From Enterococcus cecorum DSM 20682 = ATCC 43198 (GTDB taxonomy: Bacteria > Bacillota > Bacilli > Lactobacillales > Enterococcaceae): 64,000 bases of DNA. A program made the position numbers and the translations under genes. The notes below the pieces were generated by a model. The model ran no database searches. It was not told where the DNA came from and worked only from the letters and a program-made list of their open reading frames with translations. Location: NCBI RefSeq assembly GCF_000407565.1, contig NZ_ASWI01000004.1, forward strand, positions 1,010,001-1,074,000, written 5' to 3'. This document shows, in pieces, positions 25,815-36,764 of this stretch. Positions within the stretch are counted from its first letter, which is position 1. Each line of letters begins with the position of its first letter.

Positions 25815-26199
25815 CTTCCTAAAGATAATAACTAATAAAATTGTGCAAATTTCTTCAAAAAAAAATATTATTCCGAATATAAAACAGTTTACTTAAATAT
25901 TATTAACTAATATTCCTAATAAAATTAGCATTATTTAGCTCCTACCAATTCGATATTGACAAATCATTAATTTTATTTAGCAAAATATTTTTCACAAGCT
26001 TACCGGATATAACAAAATATGCTACTTTTTCTGAAAGTTACAAAAAGTTATTGTAAACGCATAAGATAACTTTAAAAAACGTTTGAAAGATTGTGAATAG
26101 CGTTGTTTTATTTTTCATATTTTCGAAAATTGCAAAAAAATAGTCTGGATTATTCCTTATCTAGAAATAAATTCAGACTATCTCAAACAATATTTATTT
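25815..26199. other. AT-rich intergenic region upstream of the glycogen operon
   Basis: About 385 bases without a credible gene on either strand. A TGTAAACG half-site at 26052-26059, followed by CATAAG, is a weak partial match to a CcpA cre box; it is too far from the -10 to be a convincing operator. I see nothing else definite. Confidence 0.4.
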
Positions 26200-27006
26200 T
26201 TAATTACCCACGTTTTCTAATGATATATTTTGAATTAAATTTACATTGTTATTATTTAGAATTTGCGTCAGTAGCATTCTTTGTTCGCAAGCCGATTTTT
26301 GAGCAAACCTTTCTAGTAACACAGGTGCAATATTTACATGTGAATCCAATAACAAATTTGGCGCGAATACTAATTGTTCTTCTCTTTGTACAAAGCCAAA
26401 ATGGATTGCTGACTGAACAAAGATAGAATCCCTGATACGACGGCGTTTATGTAGAATTTTATCGAATAATGCTTCATATTGGTCTAATAAATATTGCGCA
26501 TCGACATCACCCAACAAGTTATACATGTCCATATATTTGTCTAAATGCATTTGCTGCTGACAGGCTTGTAAATATCCTGCAAGATGTTGCCCAGTTACCT
26601 CATTATAAAGCATCTCGATATGCATATATCCATTCGATAGTACATCAAAATGAGCAAACATAGCCATATCCATCGCATAAAAGCTATCATTTTCTAACGG
26701 TTTTAAATTTCTAGATAATTCAATCATAGTCGTTGGATCAACAACCTCGTTAAATGCATTATCTTTGATGATTTCACTATAAATTGGGAAATGCAAAGTA
26801 TATCTTCTTGCTTGACGCCTAATCAGACCATAAGCAATTAAAGTATCTAAGCGTTTATCAAAATGTGCATCAGTAGTTAAATCAGCTTTTAATTGACGTA
26901 GCGTAACATCTTGGTGTGTATTTAAATACTGTACCACTTCCATAAAAAAAGAGCTATGAATTAATGGTGCTATTTTCTGGAATTTTTGTCCATAAAAGAA
27001 TTCCAT
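26200..27006 (-). CDS. Conserved hypothetical protein, possibly DUF1803
   Basis: A 268-aa soluble protein. Residues about 1-90 look like a winged-helix fold (HQDVTLRQLKADLTTDAHFDKRLDTLIAYGLIRRQARRYTLHFP), and the rest is helical. Its position directly downstream of ppaC matches the streptococcal gene usually labelled DUF1803, but I make that link mainly from context and memory. A DNA-binding role is possible. ATG at 27006 follows GGAGG by 5 nt; the TTG at 27018 is within the ribosome site and unlikely. A terminator separates it from ppaC. Confidence 0.65.
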   Translation of the reverse strand: MEFFYGQKFQKIAPLIHSSFFMEVVQYLNTHQDVTLRQLKADLTTDAHFDKRLDTLIAYGLIRRQARRYTLHFPIYSEIIKDNAFNEVVDPTTMIELSRNLKPLENDSFYAMDMAMFAHFDVLSNGYMHIEMLYNEVTGQHLAGYLQACQQQMHLDKYMDMYNLLGDVDAQYLLDQYEALFDKILHKRRRIRDSIFVQSAIHFGFVQREEQLVFAPNLLLDSHVNIAPVLLERFAQKSACEQRMLLTQILNNNNVNLIQNISLENVGN

Positions 27007-27023
27007 AAAAACCTCCAAACATC

Positions 27024-27072
27024 CTAAAAAAATAAAAAATCAGCAAAAAGCATAATGCCTTCTACTGATTTT
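27024..27072 (-). terminator. Terminator of ppaC
   Basis: AAAATCAG and CTGATTTT (27036-27043 with 27065-27072), plus an inner GCAT/ATGC stem, are followed by TTATTTTTTT on the minus strand. Confidence 0.85.
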
Positions 27073-27082
27073 AAGTCTTAAC

Positions 27083-28012
27083 TTAACCTTCAAATGCAGC
27101 AGTTAATTGAGGAACCACTTGTTTTTTACGTGACACAACACCTTTTAATAGTGCACGGTTGTTGTCAAGAGTCACATTAAAGGCTTTCTCAACATTTTCT
27201 TTTGGTTCACCCACAATTAAAATTTCAGAATCACTATCTAAAATATTTGTAACGACCAACACAAATAAATCATAGCCATTCGCAGTATTTGCCTCTTGCA
27301 TCGCTGATTCTAACTCAGCTTGACGTGCAAAGACTTCAGCTAAATCAACAGTATTTACTTGAGCGATTCTTAAGTTGCTACCACCCATTGGGAAGCTTTT
27401 AGCATCTAAATCAATTAAGTCAGATGCTGATTTTGTTCCTAAGTTTGTACCTGCTTTTAACATTTCCAAACCATAGCCTTCTAAGTCAACACCAGCAATC
27501 TCAGCAAGTTCTTTTGCAGCTTTAACATCTTCTTGCGTACAAGTAGGTGATTTAAATAATAAAGTATCAGATACAATCGCAGAAAGCATCATTCCCGCAA
27601 TATTTTTTGGCACTTCAACATTATTTTCCTTATATAGTTTCAAAATGATTGTTGAAGTACAGCCAACTGGTTCTGCACGATAATATAATGGATTTGCTGT
27701 TTGGAAGTTTGCAATACGATGATGATCAACAACTGCTAAGATTTCCACTTTTTCAATATCAGCAGCACTTTGTTGGAATTCATTGTGGTCTACCAACATC
27801 ACTTGTTCCACTTCATTAGCCACAGTTTCAACCACACGTGGGGCAGTTAACCCAAAGTGATTTAAGGCAAAAGCTGTTTCTTCATTTGGTTCACCTAAAG
27901 CCACTGCCTCAGCATCTTTACCTAATTCTTTTTGTAAGTTCGCAAATGCAATCGCTGCACCAATTGCATCAGTATCTGGATTTTGATGTCCGAAAACTAA
28001 AATTTTTGACAT
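27083..28012 (-). CDS. ppaC: Manganese-dependent inorganic pyrophosphatase
   Basis: A cytoplasmic DHH-family (family II) pyrophosphatase; 309 aa, the standard size. Metal ligands are visible as GHQNPDTD (His9, Asp13, Asp15), LVDHNE (Asp near 75), VDHHR (His97, His98) and [10 protein letters not shown] (Asp149). The C-terminal substrate motif is SRKKQ. ATG at 28012 follows GGAGTGGAGAAA; the GTG at 28021 is part of the ribosome site. It drives biosynthesis by removing pyrophosphate, including that made by GlgC. Confidence 0.96.
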   Translation of the reverse strand: MSKILVFGHQNPDTDAIGAAIAFANLQKELGKDAEAVALGEPNEETAFALNHFGLTAPRVVETVANEVEQVMLVDHNEFQQSAADIEKVEILAVVDHHRIANFQTANPLYYRAEPVGCTSTIILKLYKENNVEVPKNIAGMMLSAIVSDTLLFKSPTCTQEDVKAAKELAEIAGVDLEGYGLEMLKAGTNLGTKSASDLIDLDAKSFPMGGSNLRIAQVNTVDLAEVFARQAELESAMQEANTANGYDLFVLVVTNILDSDSEILIVGEPKENVEKAFNVTLDNNRALLKGVVSRKKQVVPQLTAAFEG

Positions 28013-28055
28013 TTTCTCCACTCCAATCTATTTTATCTAATCATCATGATAACAA

Positions 28056-28094
28056 AAATAGAGAAAGAATCAATATAAAAATCAATTCTTTCTC
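28056..28094 (-). terminator. Terminator of pflA
   Basis: A 10-bp perfect stem GAGAAAGAAT/ATTCTTTCTC (28061-28070 with 28085-28094) is followed by TATTTTTG on the minus strand. Confidence 0.85.
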
Positions 28095-28100
28095 AAAAAA

Positions 28101-28868
28101 TTAGTGCGCTAAATAGCCTTTGTATTGATCTACATGTAACAACTCACGCGCATTTTTAATTCGATCTTGTTCTGGTGGCTTAATCCCTTCCAATGGATAT
28201 TCCAAACCTAGTTTATCCCATTTAAATTTACCCATTGTATGATAAGGCAATACTTCCACTTTTTCGACATTATTTAAAGTTTGAATAAACGCATCCAAAC
28301 GAATCAAGAATTCATCATAATCGGTTCTTTGAGGAACTAAGACATGACGAATCCAAACGGGTTGACCGACCTCAGACAAATATTGAGCCATTTCTAAAAT
28401 ATTGTCATTACTTTGACCAGTTAATTCTTTATGGCCTCGATTATCAATGTGTTTAATATCAAACAAAATCAAATCAGTATATTGAAGTAATTCATTAAAT
28501 TTGCTAAAAAATGGTTCTTCTTTAGTAAATGGTTTCCCACAAGTATCAATTGTGGTATGAATACCTAGTGCTTTAGCCTTTTTAAATAAATCTAATAAAA
28601 AGTCCAATTGAAGTAATGGTTCGCCACCACTAACGGTAATTCCGCCATCTTTACCCCAATAAGCACGAAATCGCAAAGCTTCTTGTAATACATCATCAGC
28701 CGAACGTTCCTTTGAAGTATCAGTTTTCATCTTCCAGGTATCTGGATTATGACAAAATTGACACCGCATTTTACACCCTTGAGTAAATACAACAAAGCGT
28801 ACTCCAGGGCCATCTACGGTACCAAAATTTTCTGTGGAATGTATCATCCCTAATGCTGAATCTGACAT
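28101..28868 (-). CDS. pflA: Pyruvate formate-lyase activating enzyme
   Basis: A radical-SAM enzyme that installs the glycyl radical on PflB under anaerobic conditions; 255 aa. The Fe-S cluster motif CKMRCQFC is near residue 31, followed by HNPDTWKM and the SAM-binding GGEPLLQ. ATG at 28868 follows AAGGAAG. It lies 153 nt downstream of pflB behind a terminator, so the two may share a read-through transcript or have separate promoters. Confidence 0.96.
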   Translation of the reverse strand: MSDSALGMIHSTENFGTVDGPGVRFVVFTQGCKMRCQFCHNPDTWKMKTDTSKERSADDVLQEALRFRAYWGKDGGITVSGGEPLLQLDFLLDLFKKAKALGIHTTIDTCGKPFTKEEPFFSKFNELLQYTDLILFDIKHIDNRGHKELTGQSNDNILEMAQYLSEVGQPVWIRHVLVPQRTDYDEFLIRLDAFIQTLNNVEKVEVLPYHTMGKFKWDKLGLEYPLEGIKPPEQDRIKNARELLHVDQYKGYLAH

Positions 28869-28969
28869 AATCTTACTTCCTTCCAATCTTTCTTGACTTA
28901 ACTAAAACGAAAAATCAAGAAAAACAACGAATTTTTCATCAAAATAGTCGAAACCATAGAATGAAATCT

Positions 28970-29004
28970 AGAAAAAAAGGATGACAAAGAACTTGCCATC
29001 CTTT
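28970..29004 (-). terminator. Terminator of pflB
   Basis: A 12-bp stem with one G-U pair (28976-28987 with 28993-29004) and a 5-nt loop is followed by seven T on the minus strand. Confidence 0.9.
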
Positions 29005-29021
29005 CAAAAATCAACAAATAA

Positions 29022-31304
29022 TTATAATCTATCGTGAGCAGTTCTTGAGATAACGTCTGCTTGTTGTTCAGGAGTTAAATCACGGAACTTAACAGCGTAA
29101 CCAGATACACGAATTGTCAAGTTTGGATATTTTTCTGGATGAGCTTGTGCATCTAGTAATAATTCATTTGTAAATACGTTAACGTTTAAGTGGTAACCAC
29201 CTTTATCGAAATAACCATCTAAGACATTACGTAAGTTTGCAATACGAGTTGCATCATCTTTACCTAATCCATTAGGGTTAATTGTTTGAGTATTTGAAAT
29301 ACCATCTAATGCATTGCGGTAGTTCAAACGAGCAGTTGAGTTAAGTGATGCTAATAATCCATTCTTTTCACCTAAGAATTTACCATCACGATAACTTGGG
29401 TTAGCACCTGGAGCTAAAGGTTTACCAGCACGACGTCCATCAGGAGTATTACCAGTAGCTTTACCATAAACTACATTTGAAGTAATTGTTAATAGAGATG
29501 TGGTTGGTGTAGAGTTACGGTAAGTATGTTGACGTTTGATTTGTGTCATGAAGTATTCTAAGATCCAGTTTGCCATTGCATCTGCTTCTTCATTATCATT
29601 ACCATAAGTCGGGAATTCATTTTGTGGTACATAGTCAACTGCTAAACCATCTTCATCACGAATGACTTTAACATTACCATGTTTGATTGCCATGATAGAG
29701 TCTGTAGCATGTGAGATACCAGCAATACCAGTTGCGAATGTACGACGTAAATGAGAATCCATGAATGCTAATTGAATAGCTTCATAAGCATATTTATCAT
29801 GCATATAGTGGATAACATTTAATGTATTTACATATAATTCAGCTAACCAGTCTAGGATATCTTTGTATTTTTCCATAAATTCATGGAAATCTAGAGTATC
29901 ACCAGTCATTGGGCGGAATTTAGGAGCAACTTGCATCTTAGTCTTTTCATCCACACCACCATTAATAGCATAAAGAACAGCTTTAGCAAGGTTAGCACGC
30001 GCACCGAAGAATTGCATATCTTTACCCATTACAGTTGCAGATACACAACATGCAATTGCACAGTCATCTGAACCCCAGTTAGCACGTAATAAATCATCAT
30101 TTTCAAATTGGATTGATGAAGTTTCTTTAGCAATACGAGCTGCGAATGTTCTGAATCCTTCTGGTAAACGAGATGAATAAAGAACAGTTAAGTTTGGTTC
30201 TGGTGATGGTCCCATGTTGATTAATGTGTGTAAGATACGGAAGTCGTTCTTAGTAACTAATGAACGTCCATCAATACCCATACCAGCGATAGATAATGTA
30301 GCCCAAATTGGGTAACCTGAGAATAATTGGTTGTATTCAGGTGTACGTGCGAATTTAACCATACGTAATTTCATAATTAAGTGGTCAATTAATTCTTGAG
30401 CTTCAAATTCAGTAATCACACCGTTTTCTAAGTCACGTTGGATGTAGATATCTAAGAATGCTGAGATACGTCCGATTGACATAGCCGCACCATTTTGTGA
30501 TTTAATTGCACCTAGGTAACCGAAGTATAACCATTGGATAGCTTCTTGTGCGTTTTCGGCTGGACGAGAAATATCAAATCCATATGAAGCAGCCATTTTC
30601 TTCAAGTCATTTAATGCACGATATTGTTCAGCGATTTCTTCACGTAAACGAATCACATCATCAGTCATGACTTTGTTACCAGTTAAATCATGGTCTTTTT
30701 TCTTTTGTTCCATTAAGTAGTCGATACCATATAAGGCAACACGGCGGTAGTCACCGATGATACGTCCACGACCATAAGCATCTGGTAGACCAGTGATGAT
30801 TTTGTTTTTACGAGCTAAACGCATTTCATCAGTATAAGCATCGAATACACCTTGGTTGTGTGTTTTACGCCATTCTGTGAAAATCTTAGTCATTTCAGGA
30901 TCAGCTTCGTAACCATTTGAAGTTAAAGCTGAGTTTGCCATACGGATACCACCAAATGGCATGAATGCTTGTTTCAATGGCACATCTGTTTGTAAACCAA
31001 CGATTTTTTCTTCTTCTTTAATTAAATATCCAGGACCATGAGAAGTTAATGTAGCAGGAATGTTGTTATCCATGTCGTACACACCGTTTTGTTGGTGTTG
31101 CACTTCAAATAATTCTTGTAGTTTTGTCCAAAGTTTGTCAGTACTTGGAGCAGCTGGTTGTAAGAAGCTGTCATCTCCACGATATTCAGTGTAGTTTTGT
31201 TGGATGAAAGAACGAGTGTTGATTTCTTTTTTCCAATCGCTTCCCTTAAAGCCCTTCCAAGCAGTTTCGTTAAATGTTTCTAATTTGTCTGTAACTGATG
31301 TCAT
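29022..31304 (-). CDS. pflB: Pyruvate formate-lyase
   Basis: Glycyl-radical enzyme converting pyruvate and CoA to acetyl-CoA and formate in anaerobic mixed-acid fermentation; 760 aa. The catalytic cysteine pair is in [12 protein letters not shown] (about 419-420) and the radical glycine in RVSGYAVKF (about 732). ATG at 31304 follows AAGGAGGACCTGATA; the longer frame to 31331 lacks a ribosome site. Together with the LDH-like enzyme it shows a fermentative, facultatively anaerobic organism. Confidence 0.97.
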   Translation of the reverse strand: MTSVTDKLETFNETAWKGFKGSDWKKEINTRSFIQQNYTEYRGDDSFLQPAAPSTDKLWTKLQELFEVQHQQNGVYDMDNNIPATLTSHGPGYLIKEEEKIVGLQTDVPLKQAFMPFGGIRMANSALTSNGYEADPEMTKIFTEWRKTHNQGVFDAYTDEMRLARKNKIITGLPDAYGRGRIIGDYRRVALYGIDYLMEQKKKDHDLTGNKVMTDDVIRLREEIAEQYRALNDLKKMAASYGFDISRPAENAQEAIQWLYFGYLGAIKSQNGAAMSIGRISAFLDIYIQRDLENGVITEFEAQELIDHLIMKLRMVKFARTPEYNQLFSGYPIWATLSIAGMGIDGRSLVTKNDFRILHTLINMGPSPEPNLTVLYSSRLPEGFRTFAARIAKETSSIQFENDDLLRANWGSDDCAIACCVSATVMGKDMQFFGARANLAKAVLYAINGGVDEKTKMQVAPKFRPMTGDTLDFHEFMEKYKDILDWLAELYVNTLNVIHYMHDKYAYEAIQLAFMDSHLRRTFATGIAGISHATDSIMAIKHGNVKVIRDEDGLAVDYVPQNEFPTYGNDNEEADAMANWILEYFMTQIKRQHTYRNSTPTTSLLTITSNVVYGKATGNTPDGRRAGKPLAPGANPSYRDGKFLGEKNGLLASLNSTARLNYRNALDGISNTQTINPNGLGKDDATRIANLRNVLDGYFDKGGYHLNVNVFTNELLLDAQAHPEKYPNLTIRVSGYAVKFRDLTPEQQADVISRTAHDRL

Positions 31305-31357
31305 TATCAGGTCCTCCTTAATACTTATCAAAGGTATGTAACAGTTTTTACATGTTC

Positions 31358-31385
31358 AGTATAACACATAGGCAGATTAATGCAA
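31358..31385 (-). promoter_or_regulatory. Promoter of pflB
   Basis: TTGCAT (31380-31385), 16 bp, extended -10 TGtTATACT (core 31358-31363). A single TTGTGAAAT half of a Rex box lies upstream at 31471-31479, without its partner half. Confidence 0.75.
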
Positions 31386-31508
31386 GTGTTTTCATATATA
31401 TTTTTTTAACAAATTTCAAAAAATAATAGTATAAAAATACCTAGATACTGATAAATCAGGCTTTTTATAATTGTGAAATAGATATTTTTGTTTAAAAGAT
31501 TTTTTGAA

Positions 31509-31563
31509 AAATTTAGCACAGAATAATCTCTGTTTTGATACAGGGGTATTCTGTGCTATCATT
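31509..31563. terminator. Bidirectional terminator after parC
   Basis: A perfect 12-bp stem TAGCACAGAATA/TATTCTGTGCTA (31514-31525 with 31547-31558) encloses a smaller CTGT/ACAG stem and is followed by AATTTTT on the minus strand; a T run also follows on the plus strand. Confidence 0.85.
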
Positions 31564-31587
31564 TTTGTAACAGTTTTCTAAATTAAG

Positions 31588-34035
31588 TTATTCATTCGCA
31601 GGCTCCGGAAAAATGACTTCAACACTGGTCACATCGCCACCGTCCGTTTCATTCATCATCATTGAACCGTTGGACGTCCGCCCACCAATTGGAAACTCAG
31701 TAGGATGAAGCTCATATACTTCCCCTTTTTGATTTTGCATCTGATAGGTTTGCTCTTGCCCTTCTCCCATAAAAACGACGCGATGTGGATGGTTTTTCAA
31801 TTCGCGAAAGACCATTAATCCACGACCAGCGCGATTAGCTGAAGGCAATTCTTGTGCAAGCATTCTCTTCACTGCACTTCTTTGTGAGACTAAAACAACT
31901 GGCGTATCTCCATTTGAGTACACTAACAAACCATTGACAATATAATCCTCGTCTTTTAAATTCATTGATTTGACACCTGCAGCTTTCGGACCACTAACAG
32001 GCACTTGATCTAAACTAAAACGTAAACCATATGCTTGATGAGTCACTAAAAAGACATCTTGTAAATCTTGCTCTGAAGTAAGGTAGATATTGACTAATTC
32101 ATCTTCGCCTTTTAGATTCATGACAGTACTTGCCTTTGATTTATACGTACGCCATGGTGTTAACTCTGCAAATTGCACTTGTTTTATCATGCCATATTTT
32201 GATATCAAGACTAACGTTGGCTCTGGGGTTAACTCTTTATAGCTAAATGCTGCAATAATCGTTTCATCCATTGCTAATTTCGTAATTGTTTGCGAAATAT
32301 GCTCACCAATTTCTTTCCATTTCAAATCAGGAAGCTCATGAATTGGTCGATAAATGACATTTCCTTTATTCGTAAATAGTAATAGATGATCCAGTGTGTT
32401 TAATTGTTCACAGTAAAGTAAACAATCACTTTCTTTCATCGCAAGCTCATTAAAATCAGAGGCTGCATAAGAACGTAAACTACTGCGCTTCACATAACCT
32501 TCTTTTGTCACAGTTACCATTACATCCTCAGAAGCAATTAAGACTTCGGTTTCAATCTTAATTTCTTCAATTTCTGCTTCAATTTTTGTCAAACGTGGAT
32601 TACTATATTTTTTCTTCACAGCTTTTAATTCTTGCTTAATCACGCGCATCAACTCTGCTTGTTCATGTATAATCTTTTGTAACTGGGCAATTTTTATAGC
32701 CAGTTCCTCAGCTTCTTTTTGCAACTGCGTAATATCTGTATTCGTTAAACGATATAATTGCAAGTTCACAATGGCTTCAGCTTGAGGTTCCGTAAATTGA
32801 TGCATCATAATCAAATTATTTTTGGCATCTTTTTTATCCTTGCTTTGACGAATGGTTTGAATCACTTCATCTAAAATCGACAAAGCTTTCATCAATCCAT
32901 CGACAATATGTTGACGATTTTGCGCTTTTTTTAAATCATATTGACTCCGACGCAAGACAACTTCTTTGCGATGTTCGATATAACTATGCAAAATATGCTT
33001 CAAACCAACTTGTTGAGGGCGCATTTCATCAATAGCCACCATATTAAAGTTATAGTTGATTTGTAATTCAGTATTTTTATATAAATAATTTAAAATTCCT
33101 TCTGCATTGGCTTCTTTTTTTAGCTCAACAACAATCTGTAAGCCAGTGCGGTCACTTTCATCGCGCACTTCAGCAATTCCATCAATCTTTTTATTGATGC
33201 GAATTTCGTCGATTTTGCGAACTAAATTTGCTTTATTCACTTCATAAGGAATTTCATTGATGACTATTTGTTGTTTATTTCCTTTAATATCTTCAATTCG
33301 TGTTTGCGAGCGAAGAATGACTTTACCACGGCCGGTTTGATAAGCTTGTTTGAGTTCTTTGGTCCCTTGCAAAATGCCGCCAGTTGGAAAATCAGGCCCT
33401 GGTATATATTTCATCAATTGATCCAAAGTAGCATCTGGATGATCAATCAGATAAATCGTACCATCAATGACTTCACCTAAATTATGTGGTGGAATCTCGG
33501 TGGCATAACCAGCTGAAATCCCTGTCGAACCATTGACCAATAAATTAGGAAAACGAGCTGGTAAGACAGTTGGTTCTTTTTCGGAATCGTCAAAGTTCCA
33601 AACCATATCAACTGTCTCTTTTTCAATATCCGCCAACATCTCACCACTTAATTCAGACAGACGGGCTTCTGTATAACGCATGGCAGCTGGTGGATCGCCA
33701 TCCATACTCCCATTATTTCCGTGCATCTCAATAAGAATTTCACGTAACTTCCAGTCTTGACTCATCCGCACCATGGCTTCATAAATACTACTGTCCCCAT
33801 GCGGATGGAAAAAGCCCATAATATTTCCGACAGACTTAGCCGATTTACGAAAGGCTTTTTCAAAAGTATTGCCGTCTTTATTCATCGCAAATAAAATACG
33901 ACGCTGCACTGGTTTCAAACCATCACGAATATCAGGCAATGCACGCTCTTGAATAATATATTTTGAATAACGTCCAAAGCGATCTCCCATGACCTCTTCA
34001 AGCGTCAACTCTTCAATATTATGCTCTTGCTCCAA
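31588..34035 (-). CDS. parC: DNA topoisomerase IV subunit A
   Basis: The DNA-cleaving subunit of topoisomerase IV, which separates daughter chromosomes; 815 aa. The start is TTG at 34035, about 8 nt after AAGGAGG. The catalytic tyrosine is Tyr121 in AAMRYTEAR. The quinolone-resistance positions read GDSSIYE with Ser82 and Glu86, equal to the wild-type Ser80/Glu84 of S. aureus GrlA, so no target resistance is seen. The C-terminal half forms the DNA-wrapping beta-propeller. It follows parE by 17 nt. Confidence 0.96.
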   Translation of the reverse strand: MEQEHNIEELTLEEVMGDRFGRYSKYIIQERALPDIRDGLKPVQRRILFAMNKDGNTFEKAFRKSAKSVGNIMGFFHPHGDSSIYEAMVRMSQDWKLREILIEMHGNNGSMDGDPPAAMRYTEARLSELSGEMLADIEKETVDMVWNFDDSEKEPTVLPARFPNLLVNGSTGISAGYATEIPPHNLGEVIDGTIYLIDHPDATLDQLMKYIPGPDFPTGGILQGTKELKQAYQTGRGKVILRSQTRIEDIKGNKQQIVINEIPYEVNKANLVRKIDEIRINKKIDGIAEVRDESDRTGLQIVVELKKEANAEGILNYLYKNTELQINYNFNMVAIDEMRPQQVGLKHILHSYIEHRKEVVLRRSQYDLKKAQNRQHIVDGLMKALSILDEVIQTIRQSKDKKDAKNNLIMMHQFTEPQAEAIVNLQLYRLTNTDITQLQKEAEELAIKIAQLQKIIHEQAELMRVIKQELKAVKKKYSNPRLTKIEAEIEEIKIETEVLIASEDVMVTVTKEGYVKRSSLRSYAASDFNELAMKESDCLLYCEQLNTLDHLLLFTNKGNVIYRPIHELPDLKWKEIGEHISQTITKLAMDETIIAAFSYKELTPEPTLVLISKYGMIKQVQFAELTPWRTYKSKASTVMNLKGEDELVNIYLTSEQDLQDVFLVTHQAYGLRFSLDQVPVSGPKAAGVKSMNLKDEDYIVNGLLVYSNGDTPVVLVSQRSAVKRMLAQELPSANRAGRGLMVFRELKNHPHRVVFMGEGQEQTYQMQNQKGEVYELHPTEFPIGGRTSNGSMMMNETDGGDVTSVEVIFPEPANE

Positions 34036-34052
34036 AAAAAAAGCCTCCTTAA

Positions 34053-36095
34053 CTAAATATCAAATATACTAATTTCTTCATATTTTGGATTATCTTGGGA
34101 ATGATTATCATGCTGCGTTTCGTGCGTCTCATGTAAATCATCAATCGCCTTCCGATCTAAAATACTACCATCTTCTTCTAACGTGAACTGCACATGACTT
34201 TCAATCCATTTACGTCTTGGTTCAACTTTATTCCCCATCAATGTCGTTACACGTCGTTCTGCTTGAGCCGCATCATCAATTCTGACTCTAATTAAAGTAC
34301 GTGTTTCTGGATTCATAGTCGTTTCCCAAAGTTGTTCGGCATTCATTTCACCAAGTCCTTTGTAACGTTGAAGCATATAACCTTTACCAACTTTTTTAAT
34401 CTTTCCAGCTAATTCTTCATCAGTCCACGCGTATTCAATGACTTGTTTTTTACCAGTCCCTTTAGATACCTTATAAAGTGGTGGTAAAGCAATATAAACT
34501 TTCCCTGCTTCGATTAAAGGCTTCATATAACGATAGAAGAATGTTAAGAGTAATACTTGAATATGCGCACCATCTGTATCCGCATCGGTCATAATAATGA
34601 TTTTATCATAATTGCAATCCGCTACGTCAAATTCTGGACCAACCCCAGCACCAATGGTATAAATCATCGTATTAATTTCTTCATTTTTTAAGATTTCTTG
34701 CATATTGGCTTTTTCAGTATTTATGACTTTCCCACGCAATGGTAAAATCGCTTGGAATTTACGGTCACGACCTTGTTTTGCCGAACCACCAGCAGAATCC
34801 CCCTCGACCAAATATAATTCATTCTTTTGGGCATTTTTAGATTGAGCTGGAGTAAGTTTACCAGATAAGAGCGATTCACCTTTTTTCTTTTTCTTACCAG
34901 TACGGCTTTCTTCTCGAGCTTTACGGGCTGCTTCTCGAGCTTCTCGGGCTTTGATGGCTTTTCGAACGAGCATTTGACTCAGTTCACTATTTTCTAGTAA
35001 AAAGAAACTAAACTGTTCTGAAATCGTCGCATCTACGGCATTTCTGGCTGCTGGTGTCCCGAGTTTACCCTTTGTTTGTCCTTCAAATTGTAATAAGTTT
35101 TCGGGAACCTTAATAGAAAGCACCGCTGCTAAACCTTCGCGGAAATCACTACCTTCAAGATTCTTATCCTTATCTTTCAGTAAGTTAACTTTTCGTGCAT
35201 ACTCATTGAATGATTTCGTAAGCGCCGTTTTAAAACCAACTTCATGTGTACCACCATCTTTGGTACGGACATTATTCACAAATGATAAAATATTTTCAGA
35301 ATAGCCATCATTATATTGGAAAGCGACTTCCACTTGCATCCCATCTTTTTCACCAGAGAAATAAAGAATCGGGGTCAAATCATCTTTTTCTTCGTTCAAA
35401 TAAGCAACAAATTCCTTGATGCCTTCTTCATAATGGAAAACTTCCTCAACAGGCTCGTCTTTACGTAAATCTGTTAAAGTAATTTTTACATCACGTAACA
35501 AGAAAGCCGACTCACGCAAACGCTCTGCTAAAGTTTCATAAGAGAATACAGTGGTCGAGAAAATACTAGCATCGGGCTTGAAATGAACGGTTGTACCATT
35601 TTTTTCTTTGGTTTTGCCGACTTTTTTCAAGGTTGTTGTAGGTTTTCCTCCATCGGCAAAGCTTTGCGTATATTTGTAACCATCTCTAACAATCGTTACA
35701 TCTAATTCACTAGATAAAGCATTGACGACACTGGCACCTACACCGTGCAAACCACCAGATGTCTTATAGCCACCTTGACCAAATTTACCACCAGCATGCA
35801 ATACAGTAAAAATGACTTCAATGGTTGGAATTCCTGAAGCATGCATTCCGACTGGCATCCCACGACCGAAATCTTGCACGGTAATACTATTGTCTTTTTC
35901 AATTGTGACATTGATTTGATTACCAAAACCAGCTAATACTTCATCGACAGCATTATCTACAATTTCATAAACTAAATGATGTAGACCGCGGCCATCCGTA
36001 GAACCAATATACATCCCTGGACGCTTGCGAACTGCCTCAAGTCCTTCTAATACTTGAATGGATTGATCATTATATTCATCTATTTTTTTTGTCAA
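34053..36095 (-). CDS. parE: DNA topoisomerase IV subunit B
   Basis: The ATPase subunit of topoisomerase IV; 680 aa. Seen: EIVDNAVDEVLAG, ATP-lid glycine loop GGLHGVGASVVNALS, the TOPRIM motifs EGDSAGGSA and MTDADTDGAHI, and a standard C-terminal LxRYKGLGEM stretch. A TTG start at 36095 lies 8 nt from AAGGAG. An extended -10 (TGATATAAT, core 36149-36154) is the likely promoter. The parE-parC pair divergent from plsY is the usual order in Lactobacillales. Confidence 0.96.
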   Translation of the reverse strand: MTKKIDEYNDQSIQVLEGLEAVRKRPGMYIGSTDGRGLHHLVYEIVDNAVDEVLAGFGNQINVTIEKDNSITVQDFGRGMPVGMHASGIPTIEVIFTVLHAGGKFGQGGYKTSGGLHGVGASVVNALSSELDVTIVRDGYKYTQSFADGGKPTTTLKKVGKTKEKNGTTVHFKPDASIFSTTVFSYETLAERLRESAFLLRDVKITLTDLRKDEPVEEVFHYEEGIKEFVAYLNEEKDDLTPILYFSGEKDGMQVEVAFQYNDGYSENILSFVNNVRTKDGGTHEVGFKTALTKSFNEYARKVNLLKDKDKNLEGSDFREGLAAVLSIKVPENLLQFEGQTKGKLGTPAARNAVDATISEQFSFFLLENSELSQMLVRKAIKAREAREAARKAREESRTGKKKKKGESLLSGKLTPAQSKNAQKNELYLVEGDSAGGSAKQGRDRKFQAILPLRGKVINTEKANMQEILKNEEINTMIYTIGAGVGPEFDVADCNYDKIIIMTDADTDGAHIQVLLLTFFYRYMKPLIEAGKVYIALPPLYKVSKGTGKKQVIEYAWTDEELAGKIKKVGKGYMLQRYKGLGEMNAEQLWETTMNPETRTLIRVRIDDAAQAERRVTTLMGNKVEPRRKWIESHVQFTLEEDGSILDRKAIDDLHETHETQHDNHSQDNPKYEEISIFDI

Positions 36096-36194
36096 AATGG
36101 TCGCTCCTTGTCTTGCTTATTTTTTACATCTTTAAAGACACGCTTACTATTATATCACACCAGCCGAAGAAAACTAGCAAAAAATAGCAAACTT

Positions 36195-36611
36195 CTAATC
36201 TTCTAACAAACGTTGATATTCAATCTTAATACAACGATTCATAATATATGCTTTATGATGCTTTTCTAAAATTTCGGCAGCTTCATCATTTTCAATTCCT
36301 AGTTGCGCCCAATAAACTTTTGCATCAGTTTTGACAAATTCTTTTGCAATATCAGGTAAAAACTCGCTACGTCTAAAAATATCAACAATATCAATTTGCT
36401 CAGGCACTTCCGCTAAAGAAGCATAAACTTTTTCACCAAGGACTTCTTGACCTGCTAATACCGGATTGACCGGAAAGACACGGTAGCCTTTCTCTTGTAA
36501 AAAAGCGGCAATGCGGTGGCTCGTCTTTTCTGGATTGGCACTTAAACCAATCACGGCAATATTCTTGCTATTTTCTAAAACGTTCTTTAGTTGTGTATCA
36601 TTTAGTTGCAT
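36195..36611 (-). CDS. CoA-binding protein, YccU family
   Basis: A 138-aa single Rossmann domain of the CoA_binding_2 family: IAVIGLSANPEKTSHRIAAFLQ, FPVNP, then DIVDIFRRSEFLPDI and VYWAQLGIEN, ending with NRCIKIEYQRL. Proteins like this bind CoA, but their role is unsettled. It lies between plsY (divergent) and parE. An extended -10 (TGATATAAT on the minus strand) lies upstream. Confidence 0.88.
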   Translation of the reverse strand: MQLNDTQLKNVLENSKNIAVIGLSANPEKTSHRIAAFLQEKGYRVFPVNPVLAGQEVLGEKVYASLAEVPEQIDIVDIFRRSEFLPDIAKEFVKTDAKVYWAQLGIENDEAAEILEKHHKAYIMNRCIKIEYQRLLED

Positions 36612-36705
36612 ATCAATCGCTCCTTCATTTATATATATCCTGATTATATCATATTTATTTCATCCATTTATAGTTTACTTAATTGATATTTTAATCAAAC
36701 TTCCA

Positions 36706-36734
36706 TTGTTGTTATATTAATTTCATGGTACAAT
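36706..36734 (+). promoter_or_regulatory. Promoter of plsY
   Basis: TTGTTG (36706-36711), 17 bp, TACAAT (36729-36734), about 30 nt before the start codon. Confidence 0.75.
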
Positions 36735-36764
36735 CGAGCTAGTTTATTAAAAAAGGTGGCAATT

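Noticed and set aside
26052-26065. CcpA cre box for the glycogen operon
   Set aside because: Only the left half fits the consensus, and the site is about 240 bp upstream of the promoter.
31471-31490. Rex box upstream of pflB
   Set aside because: Only one half (TTGTGAAAT) matches; the second half is not conserved, and it lies over 100 bp from the -10.
31588-34035. Quinolone-resistance change in parC
   Set aside because: The positions equal to Ser80 and Glu84 are wild type.
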